NCBI GenBank assembly: GCA_944384865.1
Contig: CALWVC010000033.1
Coordinates: 1 to 11,070 of the forward strand
Source: an uncultured Clostridia bacterium
Lineage (GTDB): Bacteria > Bacillota > Clostridia > Oscillospirales > Acutalibacteraceae
DNA: 11,070 nt
Reading direction: 5' to 3'
The translations under genes were made by a program, and so were the position numbers. The notes below the pieces were generated by a model. The model searched no databases. It had not been told where the DNA came from and saw only the letters and a program-made list of their open reading frames with translations. Below are positions 6,008-11,070 of this stretch, piece after piece (within the stretch, counting starts at the first letter, position 1; each line of letters starts with the position of its first letter).

Positions 6008-6931
6008 ATGAAATTCAGAAATTTTCGATATCTGGTCGTTGAGGGCCTGAAAAACATCTGGACCAACCGGCTGATGTCTATCGCGTCGGTGGGCGTTTTG
6101 GTCGCATGTATGCTGCTGATGGGCGCAGCGGTGCTGTTGTCGGTGAATGTAGAACGGGTGCTATCCACTCTGCAGGATCAAAACGTGATCATGGTTTATA
6201 CGGCTGACGATACCTCTGAGGCAGACGCAATGATTGCGATGCAGCAAATTCAGCAGCTCAGCAATGTACAGTCGGTGGATTTTGTCTCTAAAGAAGAAGG
6301 CGTAGAGTCTTTGATTCAGGATATGGGCGAGGAATATGCCGACTTATTTGAGTTCGTCGACGAAGGCGGCGAAAAGGGTTCCTTTTTGCCATATGGTATC
6401 CGGGTTTCGTTTGTGGATCTGGCGCAATATGATCAGACCATTGAACAGATCAGGGCTGTAGAACATGTAGATCATATCAATGATTCCAGAGAGTTGACGA
6501 TGCAGATCATCAATATGCGTAATTTGGTAACGACCGCAGGCGTTTGTATTGTCGGGTTGCTGTTTATTACCGCGCTGGTGATTATAGCGAATACCATTAA
6601 AATCACGATGCATAACCGTAAGCTGGAGATCAGTATCATGAAGGCGGTGGGAGCGACGAATAATTTTATCCGGCTGCCCTTTGTAATTGAAGGCATTGTG
6701 TTGGGTATTATCGCAGCGGCATTGACCACTGGGCTGTTGTATGGCGTATACCGGCTGGTGGTTGCGCAACTGCAACGTGTGATGAGCCTGCAGGCAGTGC
6801 CGTTTGGTTCGGTAGTTTGGTGGCTGTTTGGGTTGTTCTGCTTGATGGGCGTTGTGACCGGCTGCATCGGCAGCGTTATTTCAATCGGTAAATATTTGCG
6901 GAAAGAAGGAAGTGAGTTCCGTGCATTTTAA
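6008..6931 (+). CDS. ftsX: Cell-division membrane protein FtsX
   Basis: FtsX is the membrane partner of FtsE and carries the signal from ATP hydrolysis to an extracellular hydrolase. The 307-residue protein has the FtsX topology: a cytoplasmic N terminus (KNIWTNRLMS), TM1 at about 22-46, a large outer domain at about 47-170, then TM2 (173-195), TM3 (225-247) and TM4 (270-293). The coupling segment RKLEISIMKAVGATNNFIR at 204-222 is characteristic of FtsX permeases. The outer domain would bind the coiled coil of the M23 protein encoded next. The ATG at 6008 directly follows the ftsE stop and uses GAAGGAG at 5993-5999 inside ftsE, so the two genes are translationally linked. The 3' end overlaps the next gene by 11 bases. 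Confidence 0.95.
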   Translation: MKFRNFRYLVVEGLKNIWTNRLMSIASVGVLVACMLLMGAAVLLSVNVERVLSTLQDQNVIMVYTADDTSEADAMIAMQQIQQLSNVQSVDFVSKEEGVESLIQDMGEEYADLFEFVDEGGEKGSFLPYGIRVSFVDLAQYDQTIEQIRAVEHVDHINDSRELTMQIINMRNLVTTAGVCIVGLLFITALVIIANTIKITMHNRKLEISIMKAVGATNNFIRLPFVIEGIVLGIIAAALTTGLLYGVYRLVVAQLQRVMSLQAVPFGSVVWWLFGLFCLMGVVTGCIGSVISIGKYLRKEGSEFRAF

Positions 6932-8111
6932 ATTCTTGAAAAAGATGGGTACGGCTCTATTGGCGGTGACGCTGGCGTTTACGACAGCGTTGATGCTGCC
7001 TACATATGGAGCGGCAGCAGAAAGCCGTTCGGAGGTACAGGCAAAAGTCGATCAGCTGGAAAAAGAAAAGGAACAAATACAGGCGCGAATCGATGCGTTG
7101 GAAGATAATGAAAGTGAATATGCGGCGTTACAGGAACAGCTGGAAGAAAAAATCGCCAACATCGAGAGCCAGATTGCTTTGGTCAACGAACGGATTGATG
7201 AAGTAAAAGCTGAAATTGAGGCGAATGAACGGGAAATTGCCGAGAAAGAGGCTTATCTTGAACAGACCAAAGACACACTGAGAGAACGGTTGCGCGCGAT
7301 CTATGTGGCGGGCACCCACAATCAGTTGGCGGTCTTGCTCAGCGCCGATGATTATACCGATTTTTTGGCGCGGACCGAACTGATGCGGGGCGTTACCGAG
7401 CATGATACCCAACTGATGAATGAAATCAACGCGCAGATCCAACAGATCAATGAAAAAAAGGCTGAAAATGAGGCAAACGCCCAGGAAGTACAGTCTTTGA
7501 AGGAGACACTGGTTGCCAGACAAAAAGAGTTGGATGCGGAATATGCCGCAAATGCCAGCGCGCTGAGCAAAATTAATGCCAATAGAAGCAGTCAGGAAGA
7601 GGATTTGCAGGAAACCGAGCAAGAACTGAAAGAAAAACAGGCGATGCTGGCTTCCTGGGAGGATGCGATCAATAATAACAGCGATCCTGACCGGGTTTAT
7701 TCCGGCGACGCGTTTGCCTGGCCGTTCCAGAGCTCTTATTATATCTCATCGCCCTATGGATACCGTTCTTCCGGCTTCCATACCGGAACGGATATTACCT
7801 GTTCCGGCGCAATGGGCAAACCCATTTATGCGGCGGCAGACGGTGTGGTCATTACCGCAAGATGGAGCAATGTCAGTTATGGTAACCATTTGATCATTGA
7901 TCACGGGCAGCTCAATGGCAATCAATATTCTACGGTGTATGCACATTGCAGCACCTTGCTGGTTTCGGCAGGTCAATCGGTGAAAAAGGGGCAGTTGATC
8001 GCCCGGGTCGGGAGCACAGGCAATTCCAGTGGGCCGCATCTGCACTTTGAAGTCCGGGTGAATGGACAGCATACCAACCCGATGAGCTACAGTTACTCGA
8101 ATGGATTTTAA
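6921..8111 (+). CDS. Secreted coiled-coil M23 (LytM) peptidoglycan endopeptidase, FtsEX partner
   Basis: This protein of about 396 residues has a Sec signal peptide at about 1-33 (MHFKFLKKMG, hydrophobic core, Ala-Ala-Ala before Glu34). A long charged coiled coil (about 36-245) contains the segment LRERLRAIYVAGTH followed by LAVLLSADDYTDFLART, typical of PcsB/EnvC-type FtsEX partners. An M23 zinc peptidase domain follows at about 258-396. The metal and catalytic residues are present: H287 and D291 in HTGTD, H342 in YAHC, and H373/H375 in HLHFE. It should therefore cut peptide cross-links itself, unlike EnvC, whose LytM domain is degenerate and only activates amidases. The GTG at 6921 is preferred because GAAGGA (6905-6910) is 10 bases upstream; the in-frame GTG at 6912 is only one base from that site. 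Overlap with ftsX argues for coupled expression. Confidence 0.9.
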   Translation: MHFKFLKKMGTALLAVTLAFTTALMLPTYGAAAESRSEVQAKVDQLEKEKEQIQARIDALEDNESEYAALQEQLEEKIANIESQIALVNERIDEVKAEIEANEREIAEKEAYLEQTKDTLRERLRAIYVAGTHNQLAVLLSADDYTDFLARTELMRGVTEHDTQLMNEINAQIQQINEKKAENEANAQEVQSLKETLVARQKELDAEYAANASALSKINANRSSQEEDLQETEQELKEKQAMLASWEDAINNNSDPDRVYSGDAFAWPFQSSYYISSPYGYRSSGFHTGTDITCSGAMGKPIYAAADGVVITARWSNVSYGNHLIIDHGQLNGNQYSTVYAHCSTLLVSAGQSVKKGQLIARVGSTGNSSGPHLHFEVRVNGQHTNPMSYSYSNGF

Positions 8112-8117
8112 AATTAC

Positions 8118-8155
8118 AACGCCGCACAACACATTGCTGTGCGGCGTTTGTTTTG
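8118..8155 (+). terminator. Terminator after the M23 gene
   Basis: AACGCCGCACA (8118-8128) pairs perfectly over 11 bases with TGTGCGGCGTT (8138-8148) around a 9-base loop, followed by TGTTTT. It lies 6 bases after the stop codon. The S41 gene begins only ~38 bases later with no clear promoter between, so this may be a partial terminator that tunes expression of the downstream gene. Confidence 0.85.
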
Positions 8156-8193
8156 AAGCATCTCCGATTGGCCGATGAATGGAGGGTTTCTGT

Positions 8194-9594
8194 TTGGAGC
8201 AGCAAGAACAACAGCAGAACGTATGGCGGCAGGAGGAAAATGTGAAAGGGCAAGCGCAACAGCGACGATCAAGAAAGCGAAAACAACCAATAGGGCAACG
8301 ATCGACAGAGGAGCTGAATCGATCAGAACGGCTGGACCAATCAGAACAGCCAAACCGGTCGGAACAGCCGGGCCGATCAGAAGAACAGCAACAGATGATA
8401 TCGAAATGCCGGTTTTCGGCTGGGCGGCGGGGGTACGGCGCGAAAAACTGGAAACGCGCACTGCTGCTGGTTTTAGCAACGATGCTGGTAACGGCGCCGC
8501 TGACGCTGCTGGTGAACTACTTCTTTTTTGAAGATCCTGTTGTGCGCAAGCTTCGGGCAGTAGAGGCGGTTGTTGACCGGTATTTTTTATATGATATAGA
8601 TCAGGGACTGCTGGAAAACGCGGCTGCGGCCGGTTATTTGCAGGGGCTGGAAGACGATTACGCTTATTATTATGATCCTGATGCTTATGCGCAAAAACAA
8701 CAGAGTGATCAAGGGCAAATTGTTAATTTTGGGATAACGATTGCAATACATCCGGATACTGGACTTTTGACAGTCGCTTATGTGCACAGGAACAGCCCCG
8801 CCAAGCAGGCCGGCGTGCAGGTAGGGGATGTATTGACGGCGATTAACGGTGTACAGCTGGCCGGCAAAACGCAACAGGAGTGCGCCGATCTGATTGCGAA
8901 AGAGGAGGGAACCCAGCTGACAGTGGACATACAGCGCGACGGTGAAGCTTTACAGCTTTCAACGACGCTGTTCACTTATGAAGAGGATTGTGTCATCTGG
9001 CGGAAAATCGGCCAGACCGGTTATATCAAAATCACAACCTTCAACGATGTAACCTTTGGGCAGTTTGAACAGGCGCTGCAGGATCTGCAACAGCAGAATG
9101 TTACCGGACTGGTTTTCGATCTTCGAAATAATCTGGGAGGTTCGGTGGATGCCGTTTGTGATGTTCTGGATTTGTTATTGCCGGAGGGTGTGCTTCTTCG
9201 AATACAGGACAAAAATGGGACGATTACCGAGGCGGAATATTCGGATGCCCAATGGGTAGATTTGCCGATGTCGGTTTTAACCAACGAGTATACTGCGTCC
9301 AGCGCAGAGATTTTTTGTATGAATATCCGCGATTTTCAACAGGGCGAGCTGGTTGGGACGACGACCTATGGAAAAGGGATTATACAAACCACCTATACGC
9401 TGTATGATGAGACGGCAGTGAAGATCACGACGGGGCAGATTGTTGACCGGCATGGCAACAGCTATCATGGGACAGGGCTCCAACCGGATGTTGAGGTCGA
9501 GCCGGATGCGGTCAGTCAGAAATATGGCGTGGGGGTATTTTGCACCGACGCGCAGGATGTTGTATTGCAGACAGCTTTGCAAACATTGCAATAA
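8194..9594 (+). CDS. S41-family carboxyl-terminal processing peptidase (CtpA-like)
   Basis: S41 proteases cleave extracytoplasmic proteins, often to limit cell-wall hydrolases. The product of about 466 residues has a hydrophilic, Q/R/E/S-rich cytoplasmic tail of ~88 residues, one transmembrane helix at about 89-112, a CTP N-terminal helical region, a PDZ domain at about 172-256 (NSPAKQAGVQVGDVLTAING) and the protease core. Conserved elements are LVFDLRNNLGGSVDA at 306-320, the nucleophile S369 in YTASSAEIF, and the general-base K394 in TYGKGIIQT, so it should be active. The TTG at 8194 is chosen as start because GGAGGG (8181-8186) lies 7 bases upstream; the in-frame ATG at 8179 has no ribosome binding site. 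It follows the FtsEX-M23 genes, a neighbourhood also seen for envC and ctpA in other bacteria. Confidence 0.9.
   Translation: MEQQEQQQNVWRQEENVKGQAQQRRSRKRKQPIGQRSTEELNRSERLDQSEQPNRSEQPGRSEEQQQMISKCRFSAGRRGYGAKNWKRALLLVLATMLVTAPLTLLVNYFFFEDPVVRKLRAVEAVVDRYFLYDIDQGLLENAAAAGYLQGLEDDYAYYYDPDAYAQKQQSDQGQIVNFGITIAIHPDTGLLTVAYVHRNSPAKQAGVQVGDVLTAINGVQLAGKTQQECADLIAKEEGTQLTVDIQRDGEALQLSTTLFTYEEDCVIWRKIGQTGYIKITTFNDVTFGQFEQALQDLQQQNVTGLVFDLRNNLGGSVDAVCDVLDLLLPEGVLLRIQDKNGTITEAEYSDAQWVDLPMSVLTNEYTASSAEIFCMNIRDFQQGELVGTTTYGKGIIQTTYTLYDETAVKITTGQIVDRHGNSYHGTGLQPDVEVEPDAVSQKYGVGVFCTDAQDVVLQTALQTLQ
8320..8391 (+). repeat. Four tandem 18-bp repeats in the S41 gene
   Basis: Four consecutive 18-base units encode the hexapeptides RSERLD, QSEQPN, RSEQPG and RSEEQQ, consensus [R/Q]SE[Q/R]Px. 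They lie in the disordered cytoplasmic tail ahead of the transmembrane helix. Being in frame with a multiple-of-three period, copy number could vary without breaking the gene. Confidence 0.75.
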
Positions 9595-9597
9595 ATA

Positions 9598-9629
9598 AAC
9601 ACGCCGCAGAAGTTCTTCTGCGGCGTGTT
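9598..9629. terminator. 14-bp perfect hairpin after the S41 gene
   Basis: AACACGCCGCAGAA (9598-9611) pairs perfectly with TTCTGCGGCGTGTT (9616-9629) around a GTTC loop, 3 bases after the S41 stop. On the plus strand the tail (GGTCTATATAG) is poor in T. On the minus strand the stem is followed by TATTTATTG, which is T-rich. It may end S41 transcription weakly and back up termination of mntP transcripts coming from the right. Confidence 0.65.
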
Positions 9630-9650
9630 GGTCTATATAGGAGCAATGCG

Positions 9651-9693
9651 GTAAAATCATTGATCTAACCAGGGGATAGATCAATGATTTTAC
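9651..9693 (+). repeat. 17-bp perfect hairpin with a ribosome binding site in its loop
   Basis: GTAAAATCATTGATCTA (9651-9667) is the exact reverse complement of 9677-9693, with a 9-base loop reading ACCAGGGGA. The stem is AT-rich and has no T-run after it, so it is not a standard terminator. The loop carries AGGGG, a fair Shine-Dalgarno match, 8 bases before an ATG (9684) buried in the 3' arm. Confidence 0.6.
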
Positions 9694-9845
9694 AAGTGCT
9701 GCGGCAAGTCTGTGACTGGTTACTGCGCATCAAGCGCAAATTTGCCGGAAGCCGGAGCCGATACAGGCCGCGTGACAGATTTAAAAGAAAAATTTTAAAG
9801 CAAGCGGCCCCGGCGCATATACGCCGGGGCATTGTTTATCCATAG
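9684..9845 (+). CDS. Doubtful small basic ORF (53 codons)
   Basis: This ORF begins with ATG at 9684 behind AGGGG at 9671-9675 and ends at TAG 9843-9845. The product would be a basic 53-residue peptide (MILQVLRQVCDWLLRIKRKF at the start, then many R and K) without a recognised family. Support is the ribosome binding site and its place in an otherwise gene-free 300-base stretch. Against it, the start codon is inside a 17-bp stem, and the 3' part overlaps a strong GC hairpin (9807-9830) that might terminate transcription before the stop. No clear plus-strand promoter was found. It may be chance. Confidence 0.2.
   Translation: MILQVLRQVCDWLLRIKRKFAGSRSRYRPRDRFKRKILKQAAPAHIRRGIVYP
9807..9830. terminator. 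GC-rich hairpin between S41 and mntP, probable terminator
   Basis: GCCCCGGCG (9807-9815) pairs perfectly over 9 bases with CGCCGGGGC (9822-9830) around a CATATA loop. On the plus strand ATTGTTTATC follows. On the minus strand the stem is followed by CGCTTGCTTTAAAATTTTTC, so the T-rich part begins after a gap of several bases. It lies 67 bases past the mntP stop and is the best candidate for the end of the mntP transcript, possibly bidirectional. Confidence 0.55.
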
Positions 9846-9897
9846 AAAAACGTCGCTTTTGTTTGCAGCAGCTTGAAAGTAAGGTATGAAACCGGTT

Positions 9898-10473
9898 TTA
9901 AAACGGCAACAGACCCAGATGTTCCAATAAAATTTTCAGGCCAATTAATACAAGAATCACGCCGCCGGTGATTTCTGCTTTTTGTTTATAGCGAACGCCG
10001 AACCGGTTGCCGACCATCACGCCGAGAAACGAGAGTATAAACGTTGTGACGCCGATGATGGAGATTGCACCCCAGATATTGATCTGCAAAAAAGCAAAAG
10101 TGATGCCCACAGCCAGCGCGTCAATGCTGGTTGCCAACGCCAGAATCACCAGCTCGCGGATCTGTAACCGGTCTTCCTGGACGGCGGGCGCGTCCGGACC
10201 GCTGCGCACCGCTTCGACAATCATTTTGATGCCGATAAAGGCCAGCAACAGAAAGGCGACCCAATGATCGAAGTTGGTGATATAAGACTGAAACTGTTTG
10301 CCTAAAAACCAGCCGATTAAAGGCATAGCCGCCTGAAACCCTCCAAAAAAGCCGCCGATGACCGCAGCGCGTCCATAATGGATTTTGCGCATGCTCAGCC
10401 CTTTACAAACGGCTGCTGCAAATGCATCCATCGACAGGCCAACGCCAATGAGCAGCAGTTCAAAAATCCCCAT
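9898..10473 (-). CDS. mntP: Manganese efflux pump MntP
   Basis: MntP exports excess Mn2+ across the cytoplasmic membrane. The 191-residue protein has six predicted helices in two related halves. The conserved aspartates are in the paired motifs GVGLSMDAFAAAVCKG (D16) and ALATSIDALAVGITFAF (D118), the hallmark of this family (formerly DUF204/YebN). Glycine-rich stretches such as GGFFGGFQAAMPLIGW and GNRFGVRYK fit too. The ATG at 10473 follows AAAGGA (plus-strand complement at 10487-10492). The gene runs opposite to everything to its left and is preceded on its own strand by a promoter, a yybP-ykoY-type riboswitch and an intrinsic terminator. That independently supports a manganese role. Expression is expected to rise when Mn2+ is high. 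Confidence 0.96.
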   Translation of the reverse strand: MGIFELLLIGVGLSMDAFAAAVCKGLSMRKIHYGRAAVIGGFFGGFQAAMPLIGWFLGKQFQSYITNFDHWVAFLLLAFIGIKMIVEAVRSGPDAPAVQEDRLQIRELVILALATSIDALAVGITFAFLQINIWGAISIIGVTTFILSFLGVMVGNRFGVRYKQKAEITGGVILVLIGLKILLEHLGLLPF

Positions 10474-10582
10474 TTCGATTGTTCATCCTTTCATGTTTGC
10501 GGGTGTGCAGGTAACAGCCACGAAAAATACTGCGGCCGATGTGCGTCCGGCGTGTATATTGTGGCAAACCGTGTCATTACAA

Positions 10583-10613
10583 TAAAAAAATCGGGTATTG
10601 CCCTACCCGATTT
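10583..10613 (-). terminator. Riboswitch-controlled intrinsic terminator ahead of mntP
   Basis: Read on the minus strand, AAATCGGGTA pairs with TACCCGATTT around GGGCAA (stem arms 10604-10613 and 10588-10597), followed by a run of T's down to 10584. It lies 28 bases after the aptamer and ~110 bases before mntP, the expected place for a riboswitch expression platform. A competing pairing of GGTAT (minus strand, 10642-10638) with ATACC in the 3' arm is a possible antiterminator. Confidence 0.88.
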
Positions 10614-10640
10614 AAACACCGGCATGGCAAACAGGCCATA

Positions 10641-10727
10641 CCATGCGTCTCGTTTATTAAGGCAAGCCAGGCCAAAAGCCAGTATGTTGACTTGCCGCAT
10701 ACACAGCTGCAAACTACTCCCGCACAG
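10641..10727 (-). ncRNA. yybP-ykoY family Mn2+ riboswitch (aptamer)
   Basis: Read on the minus strand, the leader shows the class's conserved blocks in order. GGGAGTAG lies at 10721-10714, then a helix TTGCaGC/GCgGCAA, then GTCAACA at 10691-10685, a GGC-rich second arm, and ACGAGAC ending at 10647. The closing stem pairs CTGTGC (10727-10722) with GCATGG (10646-10641). In this class Mn2+ bridges the two arms, and in Gram-positive examples binding lets transcription continue past a terminator. The gene downstream is mntP, a standard target. Identification is from remembered consensus, not a covariance search. Confidence 0.88.
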
Positions 10728-10737
10728 ATTGTTTACT

Positions 10738-10766
10738 ATGATAGCATATTCTGCATGATCCGTCAA
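10738..10766 (-). promoter_or_regulatory. Sigma-A promoter of the mntP leader
   Basis: On the minus strand TTGACG (10766-10761) is followed by a 17-base spacer and TATCAT (10743-10738). TGC directly before the -10 gives an extended -10. Transcription would start near 10731, only a few bases before the aptamer's closing stem, as expected for a riboswitch transcript. Confidence 0.85.
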
Positions 10767-10904
10767 GATCCGGTTTCATAAAGCAGGGGCAAAAATGCAA
10801 TGCGGCAGAAGGGAAACTGCTTTAGCTGTTTGACAGCGGCGCCGGTGATCGGAGTTGTTTGGCTGATGAAAGGAAAAACAGCTGGGGTTTAGACTTTATC
10901 AAAA

Positions 10905-10932
10905 ACAAGCCCGGTCTAATGACCGGGCTTGT
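10905..10932 (-). terminator. Intrinsic terminator of the right-edge minus-strand gene
   Basis: ACAAGCCCGGTC (10905-10916) and GACCGGGCTTGT (10921-10932) form a perfect 12-bp stem with a 4-base loop. On the minus strand it is followed by TTTTGATAAAG; on the plus strand only by ATTAATC. It therefore most likely ends a transcript entering from the right edge. The stretch 10767-10904 between it and the mntP promoter shows no gene. Confidence 0.8.
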
Positions 10933-11019
10933 ATTAATCATATAAAAGAGCTTTGTAAAACGTTTGCATCTATCCGGCGGATGGTCTATGGACGCAGCTG
11001 CCAAATTTTTCAGCAAACA

Positions 11020-11070
11020 TCATCTGGACAGATCTTCAACATATAGCGTGCGCACGCCGCCTTCCTCTGT
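11020..11070 (-). CDS. C-terminal end of an unidentified minus-strand gene (partial)
   Basis: From the right edge, minus-strand frame 1 reads TEEGGVRTLYVEDLSR and stops at TGA (11022-11020). It is followed ~90 bases later by a minus-strand terminator at 10905-10932, which implies a gene ending hereabouts. This frame has the most protein-like composition of the three; frame 2 also stays open to a stop near 11011 and cannot be excluded. Sixteen codons are too few to name a function. Confidence 0.4.
   Translation of the reverse strand, partial: TEEGGVRTLYVEDLSR

Noticed and set aside
6912..6920. Upstream in-frame GTG as start of the M23 gene
   Set aside because: The GAAGGA site ends only one base before it; the GTG at 6921 has workable spacing and gives a normal signal peptide.
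8179..8193. In-frame ATG as start of the S41 gene
   Set aside because: No ribosome binding site precedes it, whereas GGAGGG at 8181-8186 is correctly spaced for the TTG at 8194.
10491..10766. 91-residue minus-strand open frame upstream of mntP
   Set aside because: It is entirely covered by the promoter, riboswitch, terminator and leader of mntP, which explain the sequence better.
10829..10857. TTGACA on the plus strand near the right end
   Set aside because: No acceptable -10 hexamer lies 16-18 bases downstream and no plus-strand gene follows.
1..11070. CRISPR arrays, insertion sequences, prophage genes, tRNAs, defence systems
   Set aside because: Read for repeats, transposase-like proteins, tRNA-like folds and defence domains; none was seen.

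Overview
The window reads as ordinary chromosome from a Gram-positive, probably endospore-forming Bacillota of class Clostridia, perhaps an Oscillospiraceae/Ruminococcaceae-type lineage. The reasons are a BofA-type sporulation protein, a zinc-ribbon kinase-like protein with PASTA repeats, a PucR/CdaR-type regulator ahead of ftsEX, strong sigma-A promoters with AAGGAG-type ribosome binding sites, and a Mn2+ riboswitch ahead of mntP. This placement is inferred from gene content and not proven. No prophage, transposase, CRISPR array or tRNA was seen.

Layout, left to right. The first ~59 bases are the 3' end of a 23S rRNA gene, and no 5S gene follows it before the next gene. secG (337-588) comes next with its own promoter and terminator. 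A small BofA-like membrane protein (778-1047) follows, then yebC (1294-2034) behind a strong promoter that overlaps a palindrome. A 584-residue membrane protein (2146-3900) has an N-terminal zinc ribbon, a kinase-like domain lacking every key catalytic residue, one transmembrane helix and two PASTA-type repeats; it ends at a strong terminator.

From 4174 to 8111 lies what looks like one operon: a PucR-family regulator, ftsE, ftsX, and a secreted coiled-coil M23 peptidase. A terminator-like hairpin follows, then an S41 processing peptidase with a PDZ domain (8194-9594). The expected working model is that FtsE hydrolyses ATP, FtsX passes the conformational change across the membrane, and the coiled-coil M23 enzyme cuts peptidoglycan in response. 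The S41 protease may act on that system or on other envelope proteins. Three of these genes appear to start with TTG or GTG.

The interval 9595-9897 holds no confident gene. It has three strong hairpins and one doubtful 53-codon ORF whose ribosome binding site sits in a hairpin loop. On the minus strand, mntP (10473-9898), a Mn2+ exporter, has a complete regulatory leader: promoter, yybP-ykoY-type aptamer, intrinsic terminator, then the gene. The right edge carries a minus-strand terminator and probably the last 16 codons of an unidentified minus-strand gene.

Most of the window is housekeeping. The item most worth a second look is the catalytically dead PASTA pseudokinase. Next are the palindromes overlapping the secG and yebC promoters and the hairpin-embedded start at 9651-9693.
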